From: Cynocephalus volans
Lineage: Eukaryota > Chordata > Mammalia > Dermoptera > Cynocephalidae
Reading direction: 5' to 3'
Assembly (NCBI RefSeq): GCF_027409185.1
Contig: NC_084462.1
Location: 16,467,577-16,531,576 of the forward strand
Length of the DNA: 64,000 nucleotides
Every line of letters starts with the position of its first letter. Within the stretch, counting starts at the first letter, position 1. Of this stretch, positions 46,583 through 58,849 are shown in pieces. The translations under genes were made by a program, and so were the position numbers. The notes under the pieces were generated by a model, which worked only from the letters and a program-made list of their open reading frames with translations, was not told the DNA's origin and searched no databases.

Positions 46583-46964
46583 AGGGGCCTCATTCCTAGG
46601 TGCTGGGCCCAGCAGGTGGGCATGACGTTCACAGGGCAAAGGTGATAGATGGAAGGTGTTAGAGAAGGTGGCCTTGCAATCTTCCAGCTATCAAGAGGGG
46701 TCAGCGAGCTGATGCCACACCTGTCTGTACCTCAGTATACACAAGGGTCGAGCTCCTGGAATTTGTTCTTTGCCCCTGTCCACCCTTCAACCCCCACCTA
46801 CTAGGGAATTTCATGACCCTAGGGCTGGGCTGCCAAATGAGTGAAAAACCCCTACACTCCAGCACTGCATGAGCTCTTGGAGGACAAGGAGGACCCACTT
46901 CTGGATCCTCAGGGCCAGCCACAGAGGAAGTGCTCAGGAGTATTTGTTGACTGAACACTTGAGT

Positions 46965-47622
46965 GGATGGGTAACCTCTTCATTCCCACTGGGATGGCCA
47001 TAACCAAGAAGACAGACAGTAACAAGTGGTGGCAACAATGTGGTGCTGGTGGGAATGTGCAACAGTTGTGGAAAACAGTCCAACAGTTCCTCGCACATTT
47101 AACATAAACTTAACATATGACCCAGCAATTCCACTCCTAGATACATACCCCAAAGAATTGAAAACAGGTGTTCAAGCAAATTCCCGTTCACAAGTGATCA
47201 TAACAGGGCTATTTACAACAGCCAAAAGGTGGAAACAAAGTTCATCAACCTGTACAATGGAATTTACTCAGGCATGAAAAGAAAGTATCAATACATGTTA
47301 CCTTGAAAACAGTACCCAAAATGAAAGAAGAAAGTTACAAAAGGCCATATATTGCATAATTTAATGTACATGAAATGTCCAGAATAGGCAAATTTATAGA
47401 GACAGAAAGTAGACCAGTGGTTGCAGGGCTGGGGAGAGGGGACGTGGCAAATGACTGCTAATGGGTATGGGGTTTCATTTTTGGATGATGAAAGTGTTCT
47501 AGAATTTGATAGTGGTGATAGATGCACAACTCTGTGAGTATACTAAAAGCCACTGAATTGTACACTTTAAAAGGGTAAACTTCACGGTGTGCAAATTATA
47601 GCTCAATAAAGCTGTTATTAAA
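46965..47622 (+). repeat. L1 3'-end fragment
   Basis: TATGACCCAGCAATTCCACT, TGGTTGCAGGGCTGGGGAG and the terminal GCTCAATAAAGCTGTTATT identify an L1M-type 3' end in sense orientation. Confidence 0.88.
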
Positions 47623-47634
47623 AAAACGTAGATC

Positions 47635-48075
47635 GATGAATGATGTGTAGTTTTAAACCACAGCTGCAGAATTCTTTGACACTCCTGACATCAACAGGTG
47701 GGGTCCCTGATGGCTCTCTCAGAATCTGGTCCTGGTGACTGCTTGACTAAAGGAACGTAGCAGATGTGATACTGGCAGTTTCTGGGCTCAGGACTAAAGG
47801 AAACGGCAGCTTCCACTTCCTGTCCCATGGGACGTTCGTGCTGGGAACCTAGCACCATGCTGTGAGGAAGCCCAAGACATCTCATGGAGAGGCCCAGGAA
47901 GAGAGGAACAGAGAACCCTCCCAGCTGACAGCCAGCACCCGCTTGCCAGTCACGTGGGCCATTTGGAAGCTATCTCACTTAATGCCACGCAAAGCAGAGA
48001 CAGCTGTCACCTTTGAGTTCTGCCCAGATTCCAGATTCGTGAGCAAAATAATTATTGTTGTTATTTTAAGTCACT
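47635..48075 (+). repeat. Probable old MLT1-like LTR fragment
   Basis: CTGTGAGGAAGCCCAAGACA, then CAGCCAGCACCCGCTTGCCAG and a TTGTTGTTATTTTAAGTCAC end resemble MaLR-type LTR 3' sequence. Family assignment uncertain. Confidence 0.45.
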
Positions 48076-48079
48076 AGAG

Positions 48080-48885
48080 TTTTAAAACAATTTTTCTTTT
48101 ATTTTGACATAACTTCAAGCTTTATACAAAATTTCCAAGAATAATACAAAGAATTCCTGGATAGCCTTCACTTGATATTGCCAAATGTTACAATTTCACC
48201 ACCTTTGTTTTATTCTTTTTTCTCTCTCCATTGATATTTTTCTTCCTGAACCATTCAAGAATAAGTTGCAGAAGATTCCCCTTTGCCCTTGAATACTCGA
48301 GTGTGCATTTCCTAAAAATAAGAAATTCTCTTACACAACAATAGTACAATTATCAACATCAAGAAATTGACATTAGGGGCTAGCTGGTTAGCTCAATTGT
48401 TTAGAGCATGGTATTATAACACCAAGGTCAAGGGTTTGGATCCCAGTATTGGCCAGCACCAAAAAAAAAAAAAAAAAGAAAGAAGAAAGAAAGAAATTAA
48501 CATTAAAACAATACTGTTCACTACTCTAAGGCCTTATTAAGATTGTCAATTGTTCCAATAATATGTTTTATAGCAGGAAGCAATCCAAGACCTTGCATTG
48601 CATTCTGTTATAATTTATGACCTTGACATTTGGGAAGCATTCAGGCCTGTTATTTTGTAGGCTTTCCCTCCATTTGGGTTTGTTCCTCACGATTAAGTTC
48701 AGGTTATGTGCACTTTTAGCAGGAAGACCACAGCAACACTAAGTTCCTCTCAGTGTATGATATCAGGAGGTACAGGATTTTAATTTATTCCATTACTGGC
48801 AAAGTTAATTTGATTAGTTGATTAAGGTAATGTCTGCCAGATTTTTCCATTCTAAGGTTACCATTTCACCCTTTGTAATTAATAA
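48080..48885 (-). repeat. Old L1 fragment interrupted by a SINE
   Basis: Antisense L1 landmarks on the plus strand: TACAAAATTTCCAAGAATA, CCATTCAAGAATAAGTTGCAG and, past the SINE, TAGCAGGAAGCAATCC. Split at 48376-48490. Confidence 0.55.
48361..48505 (+). repeat. tRNA-Ile-derived SINE with target-site duplication
   Basis: Body 48376-48490: GGGGCTAGCTGGTTAGCTC, then TTTAGAGCATGGTATTATAA and GGTTTGGATCCC, with an A/AAG-rich tail. Duplicated flanks at 48361-48375 and 48491-48505 differ at one base (AAGAAATT-G/A-ACATTA). Confidence 0.88.
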
Positions 48886-48890
48886 GTATA

Positions 48891-49973
48891 CAGTAGTCCC
48901 CACTTATCTGTCATTTTACTTTCTGCTGTTTCAGTTACTAGCTGTCAACTGTGGCCCCAATATATGAAATGGAAAATTCTAGAAATAAACAATTCATAGA
49001 TTTTAAAGTGTGTGCTGTTCTGAGTAGCATGATGAAATCTCTAGCCATTCCCCTCTGCCCAGCCCGGGGTGTGAATCATCCCTTTGTCAATCCACACTGT
49101 AGATGGCACCTGCCCATTAGACTGCTCTTGACATCTAACCATTGACGTCGTCACGGTTTGATGATCCAGGACCACCGAAAGCAGATGGTCCTCCTCCTGA
49201 CATGTCATCAGAAGGTCGGTAGTAGCCTAACGCTATGTCACAGTGGCTGCATCAGTCCCCTCACTTCATCTCATCACGTATGCGGTGTGTCATCTCACAC
49301 CATCACAAGGAGGCAGGTGAGTACAGTACGATAAGGTATTTGGAGAGAGCCAAGAGAGACCACATTCATATAACTTTTATAACAGTGTGTTGTTATAATT
49401 GTTCTATTTTGTTATTAGTTGTTAATCTCTTACCGTGCCTAATTTATAAATTAAAGTTTATCACAGGTATATATAAGCACGGGGAAAATATAGTATATAT
49501 AGGGTTTGTGTATTAGTCCATTTCTGTTGCTTATAACAAAATACACAGAATTGGGTGATTTATAAAGAAAATGAAATTTATTGCTTACAGTTTCTGAGGC
49601 TGGGAAGTCCAAAGTCTGGGGAACACATCTGGTGAGAGCCTTGGTGGTGGTGACAGTGATGGCAGAGTATCACATTGCAAAAAATGGCAGAGCAGAGAGA
49701 GACTAACCTCCTTATTCACTCTTCTTTTAAAGCCCTCAGAAGCATGCCCCTGACTGCCATTATTAATCCATTCACAATGGCACGGTCTTACAATCTAATC
49801 ACCTCTTCAAGGCCCCACCTTTCAATTACCATAATAGGTTAGGATTTCCCACCCTCAACAGTTAACAGTGGGGATTTAAGCTTCAGTGAGGTTGGGGGAC
49901 ATGCAGTCTACAGCAGTTTGGTACCACCCACGGTTTCAGACATCCTCTGGGGATGTATACGGGGGGACTAGTG
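48891..49973. mobile_element. Tigger-type DNA transposon (non-autonomous), split by an LTR
   Basis: The left terminus CAGTAGTCCCCACTTATC and right terminus GGGGGGACTAGTG are inverted and flanked by TA at 48889-48890 and 49974-49975, the TcMar target duplication. The interior (GAAATGGAAAATTCTAG, AATAAACAATTCATAG, GTGAATCATCCCTTTGTC) matches Tigger-family non-coding sequence. There is no intact transposase. An LTR occupies 49509-49915. Confidence 0.82.
49509..49915 (-). repeat. MaLR LTR (MLT/MST-like) inserted in the Tigger element
   Basis: Plus strand runs TGTATTAGTCC to CTACAGCA, the reverse complement of a TG...CA LTR, with ATTTATAAAGAAAATGAAAT near its start. Flanked by GTTTG at 49504-49508 and 49916-49920. 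Confidence 0.85.
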
Positions 49974-50253
49974 TATAAGAAATAAGTGTAATATACAGTG
50001 AGACTAGATAAATATCCTGTTACCTCTCGAACTTCTACCTCTCAAGCTTTTTGACAATTTGTGTCTGAGTCAGTCATGGTAGAGGTGATTGGCAAGCGGG
50101 CATTCCTCTTGCCCTCATCCCGTCCACACCTGCTGGCTGGCACTCTAATGTTTGGAAGAGCTGTCCTTTCTTTCCCATTTATTCATTTACTTATCTCTAT
50201 CAGTATGGACTCATGGATGCTTTATTTAGTAGATTATAATCCTTTACTTTTTT

Positions 50254-50351
50254 CTTTTTTTTTTTTAGTGACTGGCCAGTACAGGGATTGATCCCTGGGC
50301 CTTCGTGCTATCAGGGCCATGCTCAAACCAACTGAGCTAACCGGCCAGCCC
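50254..50351 (-). repeat. tRNA-Ile-derived SINE monomer
   Basis: The reverse complement begins GGGGCTGGCCGGTTAGCTC and AGTTGGTTTGAGCATGG and ends in an A tail (T run at 50254-50266). Confidence 0.88.
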
Positions 50352-50446
50352 CTGTCATTTATTTTGATGCTTAAATTGTCCTAGATTTGGTCAGTGGGAG
50401 TGCTTTTGAGCTTGCTTCTCTCTTCTTTGGACATGTCCCCACCATT

Positions 50447-50645
50447 CTTTTTTTTTTTTTTTTTTTAAAAGATGACCGGTAAGGGGATCTTAACCCTTGA
50501 CTTGGTGTTGTGAGCACCACGCTCAGCCAGTGGGCGAACCGGCCATCCGTATATGGGATCCGAACCCGGGGCCTTGGTGTTCTCAGCACCACACTCTCCC
50601 GAGTGAGCCACGGGCCGGCCCTTTTTTTTTTTTTTTTTTTAAAAG
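50447..50645 (-). repeat. Dimeric tRNA-derived SINE with matching flanks
   Basis: Reverse complement: unit 1 begins GGGCCGGCCCGTGGCTCAC with a B box GGGTTCGGATCCC. Unit 2 begins GGATGGCCGGTTCGCCCAC and has GGGTTAAGATCCCC. Both flanks are T19-AAAAG (50448-50471 and 50622-50645). Confidence 0.88.
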
Positions 50646-52269
50646 GAGGTTATTTGTTACACAATAATAAAATAACTGATACAGGTGGACAGGTGGAAGG
50701 ATAGAAAGGAAAAGTTTGGGTGAATGGGTGGGTTGCGGGGACACGAAGAGGGGCGGGCAGCCTGGGGGATGAGTTTGGGTGGATGGATAAAGAAATGTCT
50801 CCTCTGCACCAAACTCCTGCCAGCTTCCCCCAAGCCTGCCCCACCAGAGGCTGCCCTGGGTCATGTTGGAGGAGACCTTGCTCCAAGCCTCCCTGTGGGT
50901 GGGTGGAGCTGGGTTGCTGGCTGCTACGACAGAAAATTATGGAAAGACAGTGGGAAGGAAGACATCACGACCAGATTCCAGCAGAAACTCTGCCCTATGC
51001 CTGCCTGGAAGGCCCTCCAGCCTTGGACATCTGGCAAGAGCCTGCAGCAAGTGGACTGTGCCTGTTCTCTGACCCAGACATTACACTCCTAGGCTTGATC
51101 CTGAACATACAGAAATGCAGGCAGCAGCTTGATCCTCGTGGATTCTGTTCCTCACAGAAGGGAAACAGCCTCACTGCCCAGCAATGGGAACTGGGCCATC
51201 CATCCAATACAGTTCTCAGAAGCTGCTGCAAAGGGACCGCACCAGCCCTGCTGTGATGAAATGGCACATTGGGTGGGGAAGGGGGAAGCAGTCTGTGGAC
51301 CTGTGTATGTGAAATGACCACTGTATCTAAAAGCAGAAAAGAAATATGCCCAAATGGTTACCCACGGTTACAGGGGAGGGCTGGGTGATGGCAAAGTATC
51401 CACTCTGTGTGCTGTTTTGAATTTTGCAATTATGTGAATGTCCCAGGAAAAAAACCCCAATGTTTCCATTAAGAAATGAAGAGGAGTATATTTGTCCCTG
51501 GGACCTTCAGTTTCCTCCTTTCCCAGAATCTTTCCCGCAGAGGTGGCTGGTCCCTGCCTCCCTCTCAGCCTCTTCTCCCCAGCTCTGCTCCAGCCCCAGC
51601 ATGGACTCTGCAAACCCTCCAGCAGCCCCCCTTGCCCAGGACAGACGTGCCCATCCCAGTCCCGAGGTCTCTGCCCTGGCTGCTCCCCATCCTGGGCATG
51701 CCCTTTCCCTTCTCTCTTTCTCACTTGACAATTTCCTCTTCCTTCAAAACCCAGCCTCCCAGCTCCGTCCCTTACTCTGTGAAGCCTGTTCCCCTCCCCA
51801 GGGCAGGCAGTGATAGCAATTTGCACACTCGTTCTACGGGTGCTCCTGACATGCCTACCTGGGACAGTGCCTGGCCCTCGGTGTGGAGACCAAAGACTGT
51901 GCTGACCCGAAATGCCCTGGGCACTGCCAGCTGGGCATGTGGGGTCAGGAGTCACAAGTCGAGGATGTGGGGTCAGAACTTCCCTCCTCCCCCAACTGTG
52001 CCTCATTGCACTGGGGCAGCAGCAGCAGCCCTGGAGGTTTGCTGGGACTCAGATTGCGTGAGCGCTGGAGACTATCTTCAGGTGCGGGAAGGAGGCAGTG
52101 GCTGCAGCACCTCCCTTCTCTGCTGTAGATTTCATGGGGGACAGCAGGGCAGCCCCACACCCAGATCTCCGAGTCCAGGTATGTGGGGTGGCCTGGGAAG
52201 CTGCATTTCCCAGGCTCCTTGTGCATGCTGATGCAGGTGTCTCCAGGTCTCCCTTAACACCCTAACTCC

Positions 52270-52651
52270 ATATTAGTCTGCTAGGGCCACCATAACAAAA
52301 CCCCACAGGCTGGGCAGCTTAAACAACAGAAATCTATTTCCTCACAGTTCTGGAGGTTGGACATCTGAGATCAAGGTGTCACAGGGTTGGTTTCTCTGGA
52401 GGCCTCTCTCCTTGGCTTGTAGATATCATCTTCTCACTGTGACTTCACATGGTCGTCCCTCTGTGCATGTTTGTGCTCTAATCTCCTCTTATAAAGACAT
52501 CAGTCATGTTGGATTAGGGTCCACCCAATGACCTCATTTTACGTTAATCACCTTTTTTAAAGACCCTGTCCCGAAATGCAGTCACATTCTGCAGTACTGG
52601 GGGTTAGGACTTTAGCATATGAATTTGGGGGTACATAGTTCAGCCCATCAC
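52270..52651 (-). repeat. MLT1-type MaLR LTR
   Basis: Plus strand TATTAGTCTGCTAGGGCCAC, CTCACAGTTCTGGAGGTTGG and CAGCCCATCACA are MLT1 landmarks in reverse orientation. Confidence 0.85.
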
Positions 52652-53319
52652 ACTCACCAAAATGTCAGATCTGGGAGGTCTCAGAGGATGCCCAGGCCCA
52701 CTTGCCTGTGCAGGAGGAAGGGCAGGGACCCCAGGGCAAGTCAGGCCCAGCTGGGCATGTCATCTGGCTCTGGAAGATTCTGGGACAACACTGCAACCTT
52801 GGCATGGGGGTGGGACTCTATCATGGAATAACAAGGGTCGCTTTGTGGAGGCCCAGGCTGGTGATGAGGTGGGCCGGTAGGCACAGCTTGGGCAGTATCC
52901 CCACCACAGCCTTTTCGACCACCAACTGCACTGTGCCTGTCTGGTGGGCAGGGGACAGCTGATTTGCACATCCCGGGAGGCAGGGGGCAGCTAGACTGCT
53001 TGAAGCCCGTCTTCCACCTTAGCCTCCCTTAGGGTAGGTGTGGCCAGCTGCCCCACTTCCTGAGGCCAGCACCAGAACTGGACCAGATTGTCCCTACTCA
53101 GACAGGAATGCCAGGACCACAGGGTGGGGAGCTGAGCTGCCCCAGGACAAGGACAAAACTCCAAATCTTTCCATGGAATCAATACCATATTCCTGGGCAT
53201 CCTGCAAGAGAGAATGGGGGGCCATCCCCCCACCTGCCATGTCCACTCACTCCCCAGCAGGCAACTGGTTACCTGTGCAGAAAAAGGAGAGGGATTTGAC
53301 TACTTTTTAATTTAGGATC

Positions 53320-53592
53320 TCCTTTTTTTTTAAAAATTTAAATTGAATACATCAAACACCGACAGAAGCAAAAATCAAAAGGTATAAAAGATTATACAGT
53401 AAAAAGTCTCCCTCCCACTCCTGACCCCTGCCCAGTCCCCTTCCTTGGAGTTAACCACTGTTCTTATTTTTTGCCTATTTTCCCAGTATATTCTACACAC
53501 ATTCCAGCAATTACATGTATGTGTCTTCCCCCTGCATTTTTACCCTGAAGGTAGCATGTTATTCTTCTTGCCGTGTGCCTGGCTTTTTTTTA
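53320..53592. repeat. Old interspersed repeat, family not identified
   Basis: AAAAGATTATACAGTAAAAAG, CAACCACTGTTCT-like and ATTCCAGCAATTACATG motifs are those of a familiar old LINE-type remnant; I cannot name the family safely. Confidence 0.4.
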
Positions 53593-54364
53593 TTTAACCA
53601 CACTTGTGGAGATCTGGCCACAGCAAGGCACTGAATTCAAGTCCTGCCTCTGCCACCATGGCTGTCCCTAGTGCTGTCTGCCCAGGATCTCTGGTCTCCC
53701 TCTTCCTTGTATGGCAGGATTTCCCTGTCCCCTCTGAAGTTAGGCCATTCACCTGTGGCATGAAATGTGGCTGTGCAGCTTCAGAACCAGCGTGGACCCA
53801 CTGCATTCTCTTCCCATTGCTGCGGGGATCAGCCTGGGTCCCACCATGTCCCTGAGTACCCTGCGACGTGGGGCGCATGAGCAGCGAGGCCCAGGAGCAA
53901 ACTTTCACTGTGTCCCCCAGTGGGAAGAGGGGCGAGTTGGTTCTGCATCCTCACCCGCTGCCAGGCAGTAACTGTGCAAATTGGTCTGACCCCTGCCTCT
54001 CCACCTGTGCTCTGCAGTAACTCGACAAGGTGGAGGGGAGCCCAGTGCTTCCTTCTGTCTCACTCAGAAACCGGAGCAGCCTGCACAGAACTTCCTCAGC
54101 CTTCCACCACCACCCACCTGCCCACCGGCCTCTGCCCTCACCCTGTTACCAGCATCACCCAACTGCAACGGTCCAGGCTCCCCGTGGGGCCACCCGTCCT
54201 CTGCACGTGGGGCCCTGTGCCTTTAGCAAATGCCCTCACCCCATGCTCAGGCCAGAAACTCAGGAGCCAGCCTTGACTTCCCCTCCTCCTCTTCTGCTCC
54301 TCCTCCTTCCCCTCCTCCTCCTCCTGCACCTGTCTCCCTCCCCCTCCCCCTCTTCTTCCTCCTC

Positions 54365-55050
54365 CTCTTTTGAAAAACAGTTCTATTGAAGTATAATTGA
54401 TGTTCAATAAACTGCAGATATTTAAAGGGTATAAGCTGATGCATGCTGACACAGGCACACACCTGTGAAACCATCCCTACCAGCAGGGTAATGAATATTT
54501 CCATCCCTCCCACAAGTCCCCTCCCAACCTGTCCCCAGGCAGCCACGGATCCACTTTCTGTCACTAGAGATGAATTGTTTGCTTTTCTAGAGTTTCCTAT
54601 AAATGGAATCACACAGAGGGTGCTTGGAAAAAATAGAATTAAAAAGATAATACAAATCTTTCCATGAACCTTTTGCAGTACGTGTGCTCGTACTCTTGTC
54701 TGTCTGGCTCTCCTCATTCGGCATAATGATTTTGAGACTCAGCCACCTCGTGTGTCGATGGTTTGCCCCCACGTGTTGCTGAGTTGTAGTCCACGGTGAG
54801 GACAGGTCGCAGCTCATGCAGCCATGCACCTGCTGGTGGAGCTTGTGGGAGGGATGGGAATGTTCATTCATCCCAGTGCAGGTCTCGTGGTGTCTCACTG
54901 GGCTTGTTTGCATTTTCCTGATGACTAATGATGTTGAGCATTTTTTTCACATGCCTATTTGCCACCAATATATCTGCTTTGGTAAAATGTCTGTTCAAAT
55001 TGCTCGATTTCTTATTGGATTTTTCTTCTTGTTGAGTTCTTCCCTCACTC
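54365..55050 (-). repeat. Old L1 fragment
   Basis: Plus strand carries antisense L1 landmarks: TTGAAGTATAATTGATG, GATGTTGAGCATTTTTTTC and AAAATGTCTGTTCAAATTG. Confidence 0.7.
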
Positions 55051-55344
55051 CCCCACATCTAATCAATCCATCAGCAGGGCCTATCACCTGTCACATCAAA
55101 ATAGTCCAAATCCAACCGCTTCTCCTCACAGACTCTGCGGCCACCTGGGCCAAGCCACCCTCACCTCTTACCTGGACCATCGCGCCAGCACCTGGCTGGT
55201 CTCACGGATTCCTGCCACAGTCTACTTTTCTCCCCAGAAGCCAGAGCAATGAAAAAACACGTTCATCTAATCGTTCTCTCCCTGCTCAAAACTCTCCAAT
55301 GGCTGCTCAGCACACTGAAAGTAAAATAAACACTCCTGGATGAG

Positions 55345-55760
55345 TTTCCAGTGGCTGCTGTAACGAATTACACAAACCTGATGGCTTAACACCACAGAAG
55401 TTTCTTCTCACGGTTCAAGAAGGCCAGAAGTCTGAAATCGACGCAGGGCTGCACTCCCTCGAGGGCTCTAGGTGAGGATCCTTCCTGCCTCTTCCACCTT
55501 CTGGTAGCTTCGGTGTTCCTTAGTTTGTGGGTGCTTCATTCCAATCTCTGACTCTGTTTCCACAGGGCCATCTTCTCTCTTCTCTGTGTCTTCTCCTTTT
55601 CTGTGTCTTGTAAGGACACCAGTAATTGGATTTAGGGCCCTGACTTCATCTCAAGATCTTTACCTTAATCATATTCGCAAAGACCTTATTTCTAAATAAG
55701 ATCCCATTCTGAGGTTCTCGTTGGACATGTGTTTTGGAAAATACTATTCAACCCAGTACA
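55345..55760 (-). repeat. MLT1-type MaLR LTR
   Basis: GTGGCTGCTGTAACGAATTA at the left and CTATTCAACCCAGTACA at the right, with CAGGGCTGCACTCCCTC inside, match an MLT1 LTR in reverse. Confidence 0.75.
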
Positions 55761-55764
55761 GCTC

Positions 55765-56165
55765 CACCCTGAGGACCACCAGATCTGCGTGATCTGCCCT
55801 CTCCCTCTTCCTACACCATCCCAGCACCTCAGCTTTCTTACTGTTTCTGGAATAGGCCAGCCTGGCTCCTGCCTCAAGGCCTTGACACATGCTGTTTCCT
55901 GTGGCAGGAATCCCCCCAGCTATTCCCATGGCCCCCCTTCACCTTATTCTTTGCTCAAGTGTGGCCTCCCTCCCCAGCTACTGTAACTAATGCTGCCAAC
56001 CCCACTGGGCCTGGCTGTCACATTAATGTCTTTCTTTATAACGCTATCACCTCCCAAAGTCATATCACTTATCTCTGTCTTTCTTTATTATCTGTCTCCC
56101 TGCCTGACAGTAACCTACCAGCAGGACCCAACTACACATGTTCTGTGAACGCTGGAGGGCTGCTG
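55765..56165 (+). repeat. L2 LINE remnant
   Basis: TTGACACATGCTGTTTCCTG, GCTCAAGTGTGGCCTCCC and TCTTTCTTTATTATCTGTC keep the order of an L2 3' end. Confidence 0.6.
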
Positions 56166-56169
56166 AACG

Positions 56170-57445
56170 ATGCCTGTAAACTCCCTGGCACAGAGGAAGA
56201 GCCAATACCCAGAAGCCGTAATTGCTGTGAGACCCATGCTTCAGCCCTGTCAGCTGAGGCAAACCCAAGTCTCCTGACTCCCACTGTCCTAAAGCCCTTT
56301 TTGCTGTCACCCTGGCACTACCATGAGAGCCAAAGAGAACCCTTATCCCACCAGGAGCTGACCTAGTGACTTCATGGTGGGGCTCAGCCTCCGGGCACCA
56401 CTGTGGCACTGCTCAGAGAAGGTTGCTGCAGCAGAGAGCAGAGTGAGGCATCCCCACCCCTGAACCCGCCAACGCCAGAGGCTGGGGTGGCAAGCAGAAT
56501 GGGGGGCAGAAGGGAGCAGGGAACTGGGCTTGGGCCCCTGCAGGGAGATGGGTGAGGCAGTCAGGACTGCAGCTGCATGTGGTTTAACCGCCTCTCTGCA
56601 GGAAGCAGCTGCTGCCATCCGCGCAGCCCAGCCTGAGAGCTGGGCTTGGACCTGGGAATGTTCCCCTGGGTGCTCTAGGTCTCCCTGCCTGGTTCAAGTG
56701 TCCCCAGCACAGACCAAGCCTGGCACTTCCTGTCAATTACAGGGCCCTTCCAGGGAATCTGTTACTTTTTCCAAGTTCTTCCCACCCCAGGGGCCTCAGC
56801 CCCTTCCCCGCTCCCTGAAGCTTCCCTTCTCTACCCAATCCATGGCCAGTGCCTCCAGAGGCACTCACTACCTCTACCACCTCCTGGCTGGAAACCCTAA
56901 CCTTGCATGGGGTTCACATATGGTGACCCCAAGGGCAGACCTGCACCTGAAGACCCTACCTCACCCAAAGATCAGACAGGCCACTGAGACTGGGGACAGC
57001 TGGTCTACCTGGGGGAGTGCCTCGGATCCTTTGGCTTCAGAGAGTGAAGGCCAGCCGCAGTTCTACCACCCACCCCGACTGCTCACGAGAGAGGTGGGCT
57101 GCCAAAGGAAAGTTGGGGTGCCATGGCAAAGGTAAACAAAGCTGGGAGGCCTAAAACCCCAAATATCCCATGCATCCTGCTATGGACCTCGGACCCTTCC
57201 CCTAACCCTCTCCTCCCAAGGTGGAAGCTGTCCGTCCTCTGCCCTGGGCTGCCCACCATGTCCTCCAGAGCCCACCCCTCAGACCTCTCACTTTCCATCC
57301 CCCCTTCTCTGGTCTGTGCATTCAAGGGCTCCCTCTTTCTGGGGTCCTTCCCAGCGCCTTTCAGGAAGCTCAAGTCTTTCCCACTCATACAGACATGCCT
57401 CTCTCCACTTCACTTGCCCTCCTGACTCTGCCCTCACAGTCTCCC
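56170..57445. other. Intergenic stretch, nothing definite
   Basis: No gene or clear repeat recognised. Open frames here (for example 56530-57135 on the plus strand) show no family resemblance and no splice or promoter context. Confidence 0.4.
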
Positions 57446-57449
57446 CCTT

Positions 57450-57521
57450 CTTTTTTTAGGCAGCTGGCCAGCACAGGGATCTGAGCCCTTGACCTTGGTG
57501 TTGTTAGCACCACACCAGTCT
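57450..57521 (-). repeat. Truncated tRNA-Ile-derived SINE
   Basis: Plus strand GCAGCTGGCCAGCACAGGGA, TCTGAGCCCTTGACCTTGG and GTTGTTAGCACCACACC are the reverse complement of the 3' two thirds of the same SINE family. Confidence 0.8.
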
Positions 57522-57769
57522 TCCCATTTTGAATCCTAACGTTTCAAGGGTTGTCTGTGCAATCGTTTCCACTTCCCCATCTTCCACCCACTCCTCACTT
57601 GCTCCAGCCTGACACTGACCTTTCTAAGGATGCTGGCAACTGCCAGGCTGCAGAGCCAATGGCAATGGATCGGTAGTCTCGCACTTTACCCTGGGATCAT
57701 CTGGTACTATGGACCAGGCTGACGCTTCCAATGCCCTGTGCCTCTGGTTCCATGACACTGCTGTTCTGC

Positions 57770-58345
57770 TTGTCTACTGCTGTGTAACAAGCAACCCCAA
57801 ATGGTGGTGGTATGAAACAACCACTTTCACCAGGGTGGGGCTAGGGTGACGGAGGCAAGCGAGGTGCCAAGTTTAGGAGGCACCACCCTCAGGGCCGACC
57901 CTGCATTTGCACCAGCTGAGAGGGCGCCTGCACCCTGAGCACCTTGCCTGCCTCACCCTGGACCCGGCCTGACTGTCACGGACTGTGGGTCAGGGATTCT
58001 GACAGCAGGACAGTTTGCCTCTGCTCCATGGTGCTGGGGCCATGGCTGGCGGTTGGAAGCATCTGGAGGCATCTTCACGCCTGTATCTGGTGACTGATGC
58101 TGCCTGGAGCTGCCTAGGTGTGGCCTCTCCATGTGGTGAGGGCTTCCTCACTGCGAGGTGGCCCAAGGCTCCAGCACAGCTGTTCTAGCGTTGTCCTCTC
58201 TGACCCAGCCTCAGAAGCCCCATGGCATCATGTGAGCTGCATTTCACTGTTAAAATGAGTCACGAGCCTGCCCAGACTGCCCAGAGTCAAGGCAAGGGGA
58301 CAGAGGCCACTTCTCCATGTGAGGAATATCAAAGACTCTGTGGGC
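57770..58345 (-). repeat. Probable old MaLR-type LTR
   Basis: Opens TGTCTACTGCTGTGTAACAA with a GGTCAGGGATTCTGACAGC interior, resembling an antisense MaLR-like LTR. Diverged. Confidence 0.45.
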
Positions 58346-58849
58346 ATGTTTTAAAACTGTTCCATGCCCTGTCCTTGCTTTCCTGACTCTCTGGCTCTCT
58401 GTCCTTCTCCTTCTGGCCCTTAAACATTGGTGGACCTCAGCAGCCTAAGTCCCTCCAAAGTCTGTCCTTTCTCCCTAAGTGGCCCCAGTCCACACTCATG
58501 GCTGCAGTTACACCTTGGATGCAGGTGGATTCATGTCTCGGCTTGAGGCCTGTCCTCTGAGCTCATATCCAATTGCCTGTCTGATGTCTCCTCTTGTAAC
58601 ATAAGGGAATTAAAACTCAAGAAAAGCAAAACTGAACTCATATGCACTCTCCCTCCCCTTCCCCAAACCTGCTCCTCTCGAGGGTTCTCACCATCCATCT
58701 GGTCTTATGAGCCAGGGAGCTCGGCACCATCCCTACCAGTAGCAACTTGGCCAATGCAACCTGGATGGATCACCTGGAGTGGCAGGACTGGGCTATCTAG
58801 AGTCAGCACCTGTTGTGACTGATCATTCACTCCCCACTTCCCACCCATC

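Noticed and set aside
44275-49915. A complete endogenous retrovirus-like element between the LTRs
   Set aside because: The LTRs belong to different subfamilies, each behaves as a solitary copy with its own flanks, and no gag- or pol-like sequence lies between them.
56530-57135. A 201-codon plus-strand open frame as a new gene
   Set aside because: Low-information composition, no known domain, no promoter or splice context, and overlapping frames of similar length nearby.
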